DNA of 64,000 nucleotides from Phycisphaerae bacterium (GTDB lineage Bacteria > Planctomycetota > Phycisphaerae > Sedimentisphaerales > UBA12454). The translations under genes and the position numbers were made by a program. Below the pieces are notes generated by a model. The model saw only the letters and a list, made by a program, of their open reading frames with translations, was not told the DNA's origin and ran no database searches. Location of the stretch: contig JBAZHC010000002.1 of NCBI GenBank assembly GCA_041652575.1, positions 124,001 to 188,000 of the forward strand. The letters are read 5' to 3'. Shown here in pieces: positions 8,142 to 17,182 of the stretch; within the stretch, counting starts at the first letter, position 1; every line of letters begins with the position of its first letter.

Positions 8142-9686
8142 ATGGCTAAGGCAGCAATAAAAGCCGAAGACAAAGCCCCAAAAAAGCGAAAGTATGTAAA
8201 GAAAACCGATACCGATGAACAGCCGGCCGAGGCCCAGCAGCAGGTACAGACCGAGCAGCCTCCAGTTCAGGCCGCCCCTCAGCCTAAAGTCGAACCGGCC
8301 CCGGCCCAAGAGTCTGAAAAACCGGCCGTCAACGGCCATAACGGCGGGACAGCGGAGAACGGCGACCACGACAAAAAGAACGATTTCGAGTCGACCCATG
8401 CCAAGTATGAACGCATCAAACGCGGCAACCTTCATATAACCGACCTTCAGAGAATGACCGTCGCCGAACTCCACGAGGTCTGCAAAAGAGAAGGCGTAAA
8501 AGAATTTACTGGTATGAAGAAGCAGGAGCTTATCTTCAAGATACTCAAAGAGCGTATCCAGCAGAACGGCTTGATGTACGGCGAAGGTGTGCTTGAGGTT
8601 CTCCCCGACGGCTACGGCTTCCTGCGCAATCCCGATTACAATTACCTTTCCAGCCCGGACGATATATATGTTTCGCCTTCCCAGATTAAAAGGTTCGGCA
8701 TTCGTACCGGCGCCGTAGTCAGCGGCCAGATTCGCCCGCCAAAGGAATCCGAAAAATATTTCGCTCTCCTGCGAGTCGAGGCCATAAACTTCGAAGAGCC
8801 TGACAGGCTTTCTGAAAAGGTCAACTTCAGCGACCTTACGCCTCTCCACCCGGAGCAAAGATTCATTCTCGAAACAAGCACCAATGAACTCAATATGCGA
8901 ATTATCGACCTCATTACGCCTGTCGGAAAAGGACAGCGCGGCCTTATCGTCGCTCCGCCAAGAACGGGCAAAACCATACTTCTCCAGAAAATCGCCAATT
9001 CGATAAGTACCAACCATCCGGAAATCAGGCTGATTGTTCTCCTTATCGACGAGCGTCCTGAGGAAGTTACCGAAATGGAGCGCAAAGTCGCCCGCGATGT
9101 CGAAGTTATCAGCTCGACATTCGACGAACCCGCTTCGAGACATTGCCAGGTCGCCGAAATGGTTATCGAAAAAGCAAAACGTATGGTCGAATACGGCCAG
9201 GACGTCGTAATCCTTCTCGACTCAATCACAAGACTTGCCCGTGCGTACAATACCGAAGTGCCGCATTCAGGCAAGATTCTGACAGGCGGCGTTGACGCAA
9301 ACGCTATGCAGATGCCGAAAAAATTCTTCGGTGCCGCACGTAATATCGAAGAGGGCGGCTCGCTTTCGATTTTCGCTACCGCTCTTGTCGATACAGGCTC
9401 GAAGATGGACGAAGTTATTTTCGAAGAGTTCAAGGCCACGGGCAATATGGAATTGCATCTTGACCGCAGACTGGTTGAGCGAAGAATTTATCCTGCGATT
9501 GACATCAGCAAATCCGGCACAAGGCGTGAGGAATTGCTTCTCGATGCAAAGGAGCTTGAACTTGTTTACAGGTTAAGAAGAGTTTTGAGTGAATTGAATC
9601 CGGTCGAGGCCGTCGAACTGCTCAAGAGCAGATTGGCCAAGTGCCGTACAAACGCCGAATTCTTAATGACTATGAAATTGGATTAA
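8142..9686 (+). CDS. rho: Transcription termination factor Rho
   Basis: Hexameric RNA helicase that terminates transcription in the cytosol. Residues 1-85 form a basic then Ala/Pro/Gln-rich extension absent from E. coli Rho and common in some other phyla. The Rho N-terminal domain follows (LQRMTVAELHEVCKREGV), then the cold-shock-like RNA-binding region (GVLEVLPDGYGFLRNPDYNY). The ATPase core has Walker A APPRTGKT, Walker B VVILLDSITR and the Q-loop region TGGVDANAMQMPKKFFGAAR. The total of 514 residues reflects the extension. An AGGAAGGA site at 8128-8135 supports the ATG, and a strong terminator follows. Confidence 0.97.
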   Translation: MAKAAIKAEDKAPKKRKYVKKTDTDEQPAEAQQQVQTEQPPVQAAPQPKVEPAPAQESEKPAVNGHNGGTAENGDHDKKNDFESTHAKYERIKRGNLHITDLQRMTVAELHEVCKREGVKEFTGMKKQELIFKILKERIQQNGLMYGEGVLEVLPDGYGFLRNPDYNYLSSPDDIYVSPSQIKRFGIRTGAVVSGQIRPPKESEKYFALLRVEAINFEEPDRLSEKVNFSDLTPLHPEQRFILETSTNELNMRIIDLITPVGKGQRGLIVAPPRTGKTILLQKIANSISTNHPEIRLIVLLIDERPEEVTEMERKVARDVEVISSTFDEPASRHCQVAEMVIEKAKRMVEYGQDVVILLDSITRLARAYNTEVPHSGKILTGGVDANAMQMPKKFFGAARNIEEGGSLSIFATALVDTGSKMDEVIFEEFKATGNMELHLDRRLVERRIYPAIDISKSGTRREELLLDAKELELVYRLRRVLSELNPVEAVELLKSRLAKCRTNAEFLMTMKLD

Positions 9687-9702
9687 TAATCCAATTGCTT
9701 AA

Positions 9703-9729
9703 CCCCCGGACCTGCCTGTCCGTCCGTAG
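9703..9729 (+). repeat. Dispersed 27-nt repeat, copy 1
   Basis: The element begins CCCCCGGACCTGCCTGTCCG and continues to 9729. The same 27 nt recur exactly at 32484-32510, in the leader of the livK operon. Both copies lie just after a gene's 3' end and near intrinsic terminators. The following bases are also related, with GAAGGTGGATG here and GAAGGAGGATG at the second copy. Confidence 0.7.
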
Positions 9730-9768
9730 ATTTACCGAAGGTGGATGCCCGGGGAAATAAAAAACGTA

Positions 9769-9801
9769 AAACCCCGATTGTTTTAACATCGGGGTTTTTT
9801 G
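9769..9801 (+). terminator. Intrinsic terminator after rho
   Basis: The stem AAACCCCGAT / ATCGGGGTTT encloses a 9-nt loop and is followed by TTTGTTT. It lies 83 nt past the rho stop. A second GC-rich hairpin without a T tract (CCCCGCC / GGCGGGG, about 9808-9827) follows. Confidence 0.85.
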
Positions 9802-9949
9802 TTTAGCCCCCGCCGCTTGAGGCGGGGCGTTAGTTGCAGGGAATTTATTTTGCTTTTTCCTCTTTTTCAGGCTATAATTTGTCTGAATACTTTGAGGAGG
9901 CAACAAGGAAAAGACAAATAAAGAAATTAACAGAAAAATAGGTGAAATC

Positions 9950-10741
9950 ATGGATGCAATGAATTGGGTATCGCTAATTGGTGCAGCTGCTTGGACTCCG
10001 CAAATAGTTACATGGGTATATTGGTTTCTTGCAAAACCTAAAATTTCACTCTACCTCCATACTGAGCCAGAAATAGGATACACCACTTTTGGACCGATAT
10101 TCAATATTAATCTTACGTTGTTGAGTGAAAAAAGAGACATCACTCTCAATAAATTTTCTATTAGGATTAAACATGAAAGCGGAGCATCATACACTTTTGC
10201 TTGGGCAGGTCTTTCTGAGAGTCTAAGTGAAATACAAGACCCCCTAGGCTCAACGTCTATTATCAAGAAGACATACCTTCCTACAGTAATTAGAGTATTA
10301 CATACAGGTATCGCCCAGGCGTTTGTCAGGTTTCAACATGAGCAATTTAAAGCAAAGTATAAAGAAAATTTAAAAGTTGCTTTGGACAAATTTCAATTAT
10401 TAAAAATTTCTGGCAAACTCCGTACGGAGAAAGACATAGAAGATTTGACTTCAGAAAAAGAATTTGCGGAGGTTGTCAAATTATTTAATTCCGAGTTTAT
10501 TTGGAGGGAAGGAAAATATACCGTAGTATTTGATTTTCAATCACCCAATAAATTTAATTATAAAAAGAGTGAATATATCTTTAAGTTAAGTCAGGATGAT
10601 ATTGATGAGCTTAAAAAAAATATTGACAATACAAAACTTAGTTTAATTCAAACTGCAAAGAGAGATATTTTTAAGAATTACAAATCCGAAGAAATAACTT
10701 GGGTATGGAAATATCCTGAGTTGCAAAAAAATGATAAATAA
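9950..10741 (+). CDS. Orphan protein with N-terminal membrane segment
   Basis: Not recognised. The 263-residue protein has a hydrophobic, Trp-rich start (residues 5-27, WVSLIGAAAWTPQIVTWVYW) followed by a soluble part with a predicted beta-rich region (FGPIFNINLTLLSEKRDITL) and a Lys/Glu-rich helical C-terminal half. Base composition is clearly AT-richer than rho or glmS around it, and codon use follows, so horizontal acquisition is likely. It stands alone between the rho terminator and a repeat. Small membrane-anchored proteins of this kind appear in variable islands, but nothing here assigns a function. Start supported by AGGTGA 7 nt upstream. Confidence 0.6.
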   Translation: MDAMNWVSLIGAAAWTPQIVTWVYWFLAKPKISLYLHTEPEIGYTTFGPIFNINLTLLSEKRDITLNKFSIRIKHESGASYTFAWAGLSESLSEIQDPLGSTSIIKKTYLPTVIRVLHTGIAQAFVRFQHEQFKAKYKENLKVALDKFQLLKISGKLRTEKDIEDLTSEKEFAEVVKLFNSEFIWREGKYTVVFDFQSPNKFNYKKSEYIFKLSQDDIDELKKNIDNTKLSLIQTAKRDIFKNYKSEEITWVWKYPELQKNDK

Positions 10742-10743
10742 TA

Positions 10744-10764
10744 ATTCGTGTTCATTCGTGGCTA
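10744..10764 (+). repeat. GTGGCTA-family repeat
   Basis: TTCGTGTTCATTCGTGGCTA lies two bases after the stop of the orphan gene. A degraded tail follows (CTGTGTTATTCCGTGTAATT, 10773-10792). It shows the same roughly 9-10-nt periodic TCGTG/CTGTG units as the other copies in the window. Confidence 0.6.
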
Positions 10765-10831
10765 AAAATAAATCTGTGTTATTCCGTGTAATTTGCGGTT
10801 AAAAACGTAACCGCAACCAATGTCCGTTCTC

Positions 10832-11536
10832 CTACATATCCGGAACTACTTCAGGATAAACCTGCCCGGTTGGGCTGATTTTGAAGATATAAATAAGGCC
10901 GGGCCGGAGTTTCGAATAGACCGCATTGCCGTAAATCGCCTCGATATCGTATTCCTGAAGTTTATCGGGGTTATTTGCCAAATCCCATATATTGGTCCAG
11001 AATAGTTCTTTGTGTCTTAAAGGCAGATTCTCGAAAATATCTTTATATCTTTCCGGCTCGGCTCCTGCCGTTTCAATTGGAAATCCGTTTTCCGGAGCCA
11101 TTGTTTCGCCGTAAATTCTTCGCCACAGGTACAGGGCTTTTACTCTGCCGTCCATTACCATTTTATTGCCGAATTTTACAATCAGGGCGTCGAAGTGAAT
11201 AATATCACCCTCGATGGTATATTCTTTTTCGAGTATCTTTTCGAGTTTGTTATTTCTTGCCGTTTCGACAAATTTCATTGTTGTAAAGGTTTTGCCGTTT
11301 CGTTTTTCCTGCGAAATAATTTTTGCGTATCCGATTTGCTCTTCGGTTGTAAGATTTGTGATGGCCTGTCTGAGTTGTTTATTTTCCGCTAGGAGTTCTC
11401 TGATGGTAACGATGGCCGGATAGATACAGCGTGCGATGTAAGCCAAAGTTGCCAGAACCGCAAGGGTCAGAACGAAAGACATTATTTTTTTTATCATTCT
11501 CGGTCTTGATTTTTCAGAGGCTGGATATTTACCCAT
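10832..11536 (-). CDS. Conserved hypothetical protein with one membrane anchor
   Basis: Not recognised. The 234-residue protein has one membrane helix (about 16-38, IMSFVLTLAVLATLAYIARC), a short coiled-coil-like stretch (IRELLAENKQLRQAITNLTTEEQ) and an extracytoplasmic domain of about 170 residues (TTMKFVETARNNKLEKILEKEY, IHFDALIVKF). The pattern is a bitopic envelope protein. A second start, MIKKIMSF at 11497, would give a more typical anchor and cannot be excluded. It is followed by a convergent accessory gene and preceded by tRNA-Pro. Confidence 0.7.
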   Translation of the reverse strand: MGKYPASEKSRPRMIKKIMSFVLTLAVLATLAYIARCIYPAIVTIRELLAENKQLRQAITNLTTEEQIGYAKIISQEKRNGKTFTTMKFVETARNNKLEKILEKEYTIEGDIIHFDALIVKFGNKMVMDGRVKALYLWRRIYGETMAPENGFPIETAGAEPERYKDIFENLPLRHKELFWTNIWDLANNPDKLQEYDIEAIYGNAVYSKLRPGLIYIFKISPTGQVYPEVVPDM

Positions 11537-11590
11537 TCGACTTTTCTACTATTTGCATGTCTGATTTTTGCCGTTTTTTACAGCAAAAAT

Positions 11591-11664
11591 CGGGGTGATA
11601 GGATTCGAACCTACGGCCTCCTGGTCCCAAACCAGGCGCTCTAGCCAAACTGAGCTACACCCCG
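11591..11664 (-). tRNA. tRNA-Pro(TGG)
   Basis: A 74-nt tRNA on the minus strand. The acceptor CGGGGTG pairs with CACCCCG across positions 11664/11591, and the anticodon loop TTTGGGA in a CCTGG/CCAGG stem gives anticodon TGG. D and T arms are standard (GTTCGAATC). No encoded CCA. Confidence 0.96.
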
Positions 11665-11820
11665 AAGGGGATGATAATTTAAGTCATAACCGTATTACGA
11701 AATACGAAACGAGTCTCGTCATTGTCCGCCATAGTTTTAGCGACGGCGGAACCGTAACCGTTGGACTATGTTAAGGATATTACTATAGTTAGGTTTGATT
11801 TGCAATAGAGACTTTGATTA

Positions 11821-11848
11821 TTTACATTTTAAGATTAGCCGATATAAT
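11821..11848 (+). promoter_or_regulatory. Sigma70-type promoter of glmS
   Basis: TTTACA at 11821-11826 and a perfect TATAAT at 11843-11848 are separated by 16 nt, about 40 nt before the glmS ATG. The 220-nt leader contains no recognisable glmS ribozyme. Confidence 0.6.
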
Positions 11849-11886
11849 GGCTTAATTCTTATTTTTTATGCTAAATTGAGGTAATT

Positions 11887-13752
11887 ATGTGCGGAATTGT
11901 TGCTTATTTGGGCAAAAAACCGGCTCAGCCGATACTTATTGAGGGCTTAAAACGGCTTGAGTACAGGGGATATGACTCGGCAGGCGTTGGTCTGATAAAT
12001 CCTGATAAGACTGGGATTAGGATAACCAAATCCAGCGGCCGAATCAGCGCTCTCGAAGCTCTCTTGAGCGAGCCGGACCAAAAAGAAGTGGTCGGCATCG
12101 GCCATACACGCTGGGCGACGCACGGCCAGCCCAACACGATAAATGCCCATCCGCATCTCGACTACACCGGCAAAATCGCAGTCGCCCATAACGGCATTAT
12201 CGAAAATTACAACACGCTGAAAACCTGGCTCATAAGCAAAGGCTGTAAGTTCATTAGTGAAACCGACACCGAAGTAATCGCCAATCTTATCGGCCATCTT
12301 TACGCCAACTCTGACGGCGAAGAACCCGGCCATGAACAAAACAGATTCGAATGGGCCGTTCAGCGGGCGCTCAACGAGCTTGTCGGCACTTACGGTCTGG
12401 CGATAGTTTGTACCGATTTTCCGGAAATGCTCATCGGCGCAAAGAAGGGCAGCCCCCTCATATTCGGACTTGGCAAAAATGAATATATACTCGCCTCCGA
12501 TGCCGCCGCGATTGTTGAACATACCACGCAGGTGATTTACCTTGCCGATAACGAAATGGTTACCATAACCCCGAAGGGTTTTCATACCAAGACAATCGAC
12601 AACGTGGAAATACGCAAGGACCTCAAACAGCTCGAATTTTCGCTCGATGCGATTGAATTGGATGGTTTCACTCATTATATGCTCAAGGAAATCTGCGAGC
12701 AGCCTAAGGCGCTTGGTATGTGTCTTGGCGGCAGACTCGATTTACGCGACGGCAGGATAGTGCTGGGCGGCGTGGAAAAATACTGGCGAGAACTTACGAG
12801 GGCAAAAAGAATCGTTATCAACGCCTGCGGAACGGCCTGGCACGCAGGACTCATCGGAGAATATCTCATCGAGCAGTTGGCCAGAGTTAACACTGAAACG
12901 CAATACGCAAGCGAATTTCGATATCGCAATCCTATTATCGAGGATGACACAATAGTTATAGCCATCAGTCAGTCTGGCGAAACCGCCGATACGCTGGCCG
13001 CAGTGGAACAGGCAAGGGAAAGGGGTGCTATAACGCTCGGCATCGTAAATGTCGTTGGCTCAACTATCGCCAGAAACACAGATGCGGGAGTTTATTTGAG
13101 AGTCGGACCGGAAATCGGCGTCGCAAGCACAAAGGCCTTTACCGCGCAGGTAACGGTACTGGCGATGCTGGCGATTGAGCTTGGCAGAAGAAGACATCTT
13201 TCAAGCGAACAGGTAAGATATTACATAGAGGAGCTTTCGAAGATTCCTTCGAAAATCGAAGAGGTTCTTTCTCTGTCTGAGCATATAAAGAAGATTGCCG
13301 AGGCAACCTGCGACAGGGAAAACTGGTTGTTTTTGGGCAGGGGATTCAATTATCCTGTTGCCCTTGAAGGTGCGCTTAAACTAAAAGAGATAAGTTATAT
13401 TCACGCCGAGGGCCTGCCGGCGGCGGAAATGAAGCACGGCCCAATCGCTCTTATCACTAACGGAATGCCTGCGGTCTTTATCGCGACAAAATGCTCACAA
13501 TATGATAAGATTATAGGCAATATAGAAGAGGTAAGGGCTCGCGGCGGCAGGACAATTGTTGTCGCAAGTAAAGGCGACGAGAACATCAAACGGTACGCAG
13601 ATTTCCTTATAACTGTTCCGGAAGTGCCGGAAGAGTTACAGCCTTTGGTTACCGTAGTCCCGCTGCAGATGTTAGCCTATCACGCCGCAGTGCTTCGCGG
13701 CCACGATGTCGATAAACCCCGCAACCTCGCCAAAAGCGTTACAGTGGAATAA
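11887..13752 (+). CDS. glmS: Glutamine-fructose-6-phosphate aminotransferase
   Basis: Makes glucosamine-6-phosphate from fructose-6-phosphate and glutamine, the entry to peptidoglycan and lipopolysaccharide aminosugars. MCGIVAYLG places the catalytic Cys at position 2 of the mature N-terminal amidohydrolase domain. HTRWATHGQPN and HNGIIENY follow. Two SIS domains come next (NACGTAWHAG, ISQSGETADTLAAV; LGRGFNYPVALEGALKLKE). The C-terminus KPRNLAKSVTVE is the canonical GlmS ending. The length of 621 residues is normal. A GAGGT site precedes the ATG, with a good promoter upstream. Confidence 0.97.
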   Translation: MCGIVAYLGKKPAQPILIEGLKRLEYRGYDSAGVGLINPDKTGIRITKSSGRISALEALLSEPDQKEVVGIGHTRWATHGQPNTINAHPHLDYTGKIAVAHNGIIENYNTLKTWLISKGCKFISETDTEVIANLIGHLYANSDGEEPGHEQNRFEWAVQRALNELVGTYGLAIVCTDFPEMLIGAKKGSPLIFGLGKNEYILASDAAAIVEHTTQVIYLADNEMVTITPKGFHTKTIDNVEIRKDLKQLEFSLDAIELDGFTHYMLKEICEQPKALGMCLGGRLDLRDGRIVLGGVEKYWRELTRAKRIVINACGTAWHAGLIGEYLIEQLARVNTETQYASEFRYRNPIIEDDTIVIAISQSGETADTLAAVEQARERGAITLGIVNVVGSTIARNTDAGVYLRVGPEIGVASTKAFTAQVTVLAMLAIELGRRRHLSSEQVRYYIEELSKIPSKIEEVLSLSEHIKKIAEATCDRENWLFLGRGFNYPVALEGALKLKEISYIHAEGLPAAEMKHGPIALITNGMPAVFIATKCSQYDKIIGNIEEVRARGGRTIVVASKGDENIKRYADFLITVPEVPEELQPLVTVVPLQMLAYHAAVLRGHDVDKPRNLAKSVTVE

Positions 13753-13778
13753 AACATTTTTGCGATTTAGAAACATTT

Positions 13779-13934
13779 TTAGTACGAACCTTTTGTGTCT
13801 GTTGTTTTGTTTTGTCTCAATATCGCTTTAGCTGTTTTTCTCGCTATTTTTTTCAGCAGACTTTCTTTGTCCGACTTTCCGGATTCGGTCTCATCGTCCA
13901 ACCCCTTCTTTTCGCCGGCAGCGTTTTTTATCAT
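13779..13934 (-). CDS. Candidate small basic protein (51 aa)
   Basis: An open frame of 51 codons from ATG at 13934 to TAA at 13781, 42 nt downstream of the methyltransferase stop on the same strand. The product is hydrophilic, with acidic then Lys-rich segments (EKKGLDDETESGKSDKE, LLKKIARKTAKAILRQNK), the second able to form an amphipathic basic helix. An AGGTGGG lies 17 nt before the ATG, farther than ideal. No homologue is recognised; it may be a real short gene or chance. Confidence 0.3.
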   Translation of the reverse strand: MIKNAAGEKKGLDDETESGKSDKESLLKKIARKTAKAILRQNKTTDTKGSY

Positions 13935-13976
13935 ATAAAAAGTTGTTAAACCCACCTGGTTATCCTTTTTTCATAG

Positions 13977-14726
13977 TTATTTTTTCGCAACGGCCACAAG
14001 CCTTTGTGCTTTTTGGTCGTAATTAGTTCCCGTCAGGTCTCCGTAAACTTTTACGGAACTGAATCCGCAGTCTTTCAGCAGGCTGGTCAATTCAGTGGCG
14101 GAGTAAATCCTGTGGCCGAACCTGACTTCCTGTCTTTTCCTGCCTTTCAGCAATATCCATTTGTTGTCGACCCATGACCAGTCTCTTGATATTTTATGTT
14201 CATGCAGGCAGATAACGCCATTTTCTTCAGACCATAACTTCGGCTGGAATATTCGTGCCAAAATCTCTTTTGACATAGTTTCTATAATCAGCGTTCCGCC
14301 TTTGCGCAGCGAATAATAAATATTACTCAGAACTCGCCTGTCATCGGCAGGATTCTCGAAATAACCAAACGCTGTATACATATTAATTATCGCGTCGAAA
14401 TAATCGAGCTGGCAAAATCGTCTCATGTCATCACGAACAAACTGTATATCCAAACCTTCTGCGCGGGCCTGTTTGCGTGCCTTATTCAAATATTGTTCTG
14501 TAAGGTCAACGCCGACAACCTTGAACCCTTTGCTCGCCAGTTCCAGCGAATGTCTGCCGGTTCCGCAGCACAAATCGAGAACTCTCGCACCTTTCCGCAT
14601 ACCGCAAAGCGTTATCACCTGTTTAACCTGTTCATCGGCAGATGCTATAATTCTCGGATTGAACAGAGTTGCCTCGAGATTCTTCCACAGATTCTTGTCT
14701 TCATACCAGTTTTGCTTCTTTTTCAT
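13977..14726 (-). CDS. Class I SAM-dependent methyltransferase
   Basis: A 249-residue cytosolic methyltransferase. Motif I VLDLCCGTGRHSLELASKG (about 45-63), the acidic residue of motif II in VVGVDL, and FDAIINMYTAFGYF form the SAM-binding Rossmann core. The C-terminal part (HRIYSATELTSLLKDCGFSSVKVYGDL) matches small-molecule methyltransferases of the Methyltransf_25/11 kind. Substrate unknown. GGAAGGA upstream supports the ATG. Confidence 0.85.
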   Translation of the reverse strand: MKKKQNWYEDKNLWKNLEATLFNPRIIASADEQVKQVITLCGMRKGARVLDLCCGTGRHSLELASKGFKVVGVDLTEQYLNKARKQARAEGLDIQFVRDDMRRFCQLDYFDAIINMYTAFGYFENPADDRRVLSNIYYSLRKGGTLIIETMSKEILARIFQPKLWSEENGVICLHEHKISRDWSWVDNKWILLKGRKRQEVRFGHRIYSATELTSLLKDCGFSSVKVYGDLTGTNYDQKAQRLVAVAKK

Positions 14727-14747
14727 TAAAATTTCCTTCCCGATAAA

Positions 14748-14790
14748 TAAAAAAGCCTCACAGGTTTTACTCCCTGCAAGGCTTTTTAAA
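14748..14790. terminator. Bidirectional intrinsic terminator
   Basis: AAAAAGCC and GGCTTTTT arms with an inner CAG/CTG pairing enclose a short loop, flanked by A and T runs on both sides. It lies just upstream of the methyltransferase on the minus strand, so it ends transcription arriving from the glycosyltransferase side. Confidence 0.7.
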
Positions 14791-14811
14791 TTCGTAATAT
14801 AATAAAGTCTT

Positions 14812-14964
14812 TTAGGGGGTATTCTCCTTAACCTGCGGCATAATACCTACAAACAGTTTTGCTGCGTCAATGGACATTTCTGAGCATAAAAGCCCCGCGT
14901 CCGCTGTGCGGCCTGTGAGATGATCCAGTTTGTATTCAAAAGACTTAAACATTAAAAAATCCAT
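14812..14964 (-). CDS. Candidate small protein (50 aa)
   Basis: An open frame from ATG at 14964 to TAA at 14814. The product reads naturally as a small mixed-charge protein (FEYKLDHLTGRTADAGLLC, SIDAAKLFVGIMPQ). It fills most of the 295-nt gap between the membrane glycosyltransferase and the terminator. No Shine-Dalgarno is visible before either of two possible Met codons and no family is recognised. Confidence 0.3.
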   Translation of the reverse strand: MDFLMFKSFEYKLDHLTGRTADAGLLCSEMSIDAAKLFVGIMPQVKENTP

Positions 14965-15021
14965 TACTGAAATATGGCAAACCTCTAATTATTGCAAATG
15001 TTTCCGGCTTGTCAAGATTAT

Positions 15022-16662
15022 TTACTGCGAACCCTCAATTTTCATAATTGAGCAATTTTCCAGTGGATTTACAGGTTTATCGGTTACCGGCGGGAGAACG
15101 GTATCTTGCCCGCTGTTGGCCTTGACGAAATACAGAAATTGTTCTTCCCAATTATTTATATAGACAAACATATTCCATCTATATTTGCTGTTTGGTGCCG
15201 GCGGCAATGGTTGCGGCTGTAGACTGCTCGGAAATGATTCTTCCCATCCGACTATCCATATAGAATGGTTCGATGCCAGACAATCAGAAGCCATGGAGAT
15301 AACGGGTTCAATAGGATTTAAAGATGCCATTTTTTCTCTGATCAGGTCGAAACGCTGAATACTGTAATCTTCGATTGGCGGAAGTGTAGTATAATAAGCT
15401 TTACCATTATAATAATTTTTAAAACTTGTGGCCAGGTACCATGGATTGATTATGATAGTATCGTCTTCGCCGGCATATTTTTCCAGCCTGAGCGCAACCA
15501 TATCGATATTAGTTTGCCGGACTCGAACTGATTGGTTGCAGGTATTGAATGATATTATTGTTATTGTTACTGCCAGGATTATCCGGACAATATTCAGTAT
15601 ATTAAAGCTTGCAAAAACAACGTCCAGAAACAAGGCTGTTATCGCCATCACTGGCAAAAAATATCGCGGCCAAACGGGAACCTGCATATTTTTTATAAAA
15701 AACAATTGTGCCGTTACGCAAAGAATTATTGAGATTAGACAGTACCACAAAAGAGAGTTTCTGCTTCTGTCGCGGCAGGATCGTGATTTACTAACGCTTA
15801 AAATAATGCCAAGGCTCAGCAGGATAAGGCCGCACCATATTAAATGGAAATATCCTCCGTCGATATTTAGTGCAGAAAAAAATACTCTTAAAATTGCAGG
15901 AAAATTGATCGGCCTTTTTATAATACTTACCCAGTATTGGGCGTTTTTTATCGGCTGCACATATGGTAATAAACTTATCGCGGCGGAAAGTCCAATCATA
16001 ATAAGTATAACTGTCTTTTTTGGTTGCCGGCGGTAAATCGTAACTATGGCCCCGGCAAATATAATAGAAGCGAGGAAAAACGCATTTTGATATAGACATT
16101 GGACACTCAAAATTGCGGCTATTGTTCCTGCTGCTATTTGCCATAATCGGGCTTCCTGTATTATTTTCCATATCAGCCCGAATGAAATTAATATTAGAAA
16201 AATTCCGGCACCATGAGGCCGAATAGAATCAGTGATTGTGATGGATAACGGATTAAATACAAATAAAGCTAATGATAATAGTGGTACACGATAACCTAAC
16301 CAGCGGCCATTCAGCCAAAATATACCAAGGATAGCGATGCCTGTCAGAAATCCAAAATACCTTAGCCCCGGCTCGCTGTTTGTAAACAAAACCGTCCAGA
16401 ATCGTACTATCAGCGAGGAAAGAATGGGGAAAGAATCGTACTTCAGACAATGCCATATATCGGATAGAGAGGGCATTGTCGCCAGAGCGATACTGCCGAT
16501 TTCATCTCGCCAAAATGCACCGGCATGCAGCATAAAGATTAAATGAAGAAAAACAGCCGCTGATGTTAGAATTATACCTGCTGTTAGTTCTGTTCTTTGA
16601 GTTAACAGAAGATGATATTTGAAAAAAACAGCAATCTTCTCGGCCGATTTTTTTTCTGCCAC
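15022..16662 (-). CDS. GT-C fold membrane glycosyltransferase-like protein
   Basis: A 546-residue polytopic membrane protein. The first extracytoplasmic loop has FWRDEIGSI (about 51-59), placing acidic residues where PMT/ArnT (GT39/GT83-type) enzymes bind the metal and lipid-linked sugar. About ten more helices follow, then a soluble C-terminal region of about 130 residues (EDDTIIINPWYLATSFKNYY). Such proteins transfer sugars from polyprenyl phosphates to lipids, glycans or proteins outside the inner membrane. The start is GTG, supported by GAGGA 8 nt upstream. Acceptor unknown. Confidence 0.75.
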   Translation of the reverse strand: MAEKKSAEKIAVFFKYHLLLTQRTELTAGIILTSAAVFLHLIFMLHAGAFWRDEIGSIALATMPSLSDIWHCLKYDSFPILSSLIVRFWTVLFTNSEPGLRYFGFLTGIAILGIFWLNGRWLGYRVPLLSLALFVFNPLSITITDSIRPHGAGIFLILISFGLIWKIIQEARLWQIAAGTIAAILSVQCLYQNAFFLASIIFAGAIVTIYRRQPKKTVILIMIGLSAAISLLPYVQPIKNAQYWVSIIKRPINFPAILRVFFSALNIDGGYFHLIWCGLILLSLGIILSVSKSRSCRDRSRNSLLWYCLISIILCVTAQLFFIKNMQVPVWPRYFLPVMAITALFLDVVFASFNILNIVRIILAVTITIISFNTCNQSVRVRQTNIDMVALRLEKYAGEDDTIIINPWYLATSFKNYYNGKAYYTTLPPIEDYSIQRFDLIREKMASLNPIEPVISMASDCLASNHSIWIVGWEESFPSSLQPQPLPPAPNSKYRWNMFVYINNWEEQFLYFVKANSGQDTVLPPVTDKPVNPLENCSIMKIEGSQ

Positions 16663-16714
16663 AGATGGCGTCCTCTTTGGAACTAAAACTTAAAACTCTT
16701 ACAGTAACGGCTAA

Positions 16715-17170
16715 TCAGCCTTTTCTCGATGGCGGCGGCCGTCGCTCGGCCTGGCGTGAATCGCTGTTTGATTCAGCGGAATCGCCGAGTATTTTCATCG
16801 CCTTTTTTACATCTGCGACTTTTAGAACTGCCGTCGTTTTGCCGCCTTTGGCACCGGCCGTGCAATAGCCGTATGCGATATTGATATGGGCTTTCGATAG
16901 TTTTTCCGCTACCGCCGCGAAAGCGCCAGGCCTGTTCGGCAGTGTTACGCACAGGACTTCCGTTTCGTTGTACTGCATATTGATACGATTCAGGACGTCC
17001 CGCATTTTATCGGCGGATTCGGCAACTATTCGTAATACGCCGTGCTCGACGGAATCCATTACGGTAAGAGCGAAGATATTTATTTTTGCTCTGGCAAATT
17101 CGGAAAGTATCTGAGCCATAATGCCGGGCTTATTTACCATAAAAATCGAAAATTGTTTTTCTATATCCAT
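16715..17170 (-). CDS. Tandem ACT-domain protein
   Basis: A 151-residue protein made of two ACT domains (about 4-70 and 71-135): FSIFMVNKPGIMAQILSEFA and VLCVTLPNRPGAFAAVAEKL each show the beta-alpha turn with Gly that binds amino acids. Stand-alone double-ACT proteins are thought to sense amino acids and regulate partner proteins. The C-terminal tail is Arg/Pro-rich (QAERRPPPSRKG). The ATG at 17170 is preferred over the in-frame GTG at 17176 because AGGGGTG then has a proper spacer. Confidence 0.85.
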   Translation of the reverse strand: MDIEKQFSIFMVNKPGIMAQILSEFARAKINIFALTVMDSVEHGVLRIVAESADKMRDVLNRINMQYNETEVLCVTLPNRPGAFAAVAEKLSKAHINIAYGYCTAGAKGGKTTAVLKVADVKKAMKILGDSAESNSDSRQAERRPPPSRKG

Positions 17171-17182
17171 ACCCACCCCTTT

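Noticed and set aside
8061..9143. Long antisense open frame over rho
   Set aside because: It is a shadow of the GC-biased rho coding frame on the opposite strand; rho motifs are clear.
11665..11886. Possible glmS ribozyme in the glmS leader
   Set aside because: No ribozyme core sequence is seen and the leader is short after the promoter.
11947..12675. Antisense open frame over glmS
   Set aside because: Shadow of glmS, with no ribosome binding site and no recognisable protein.
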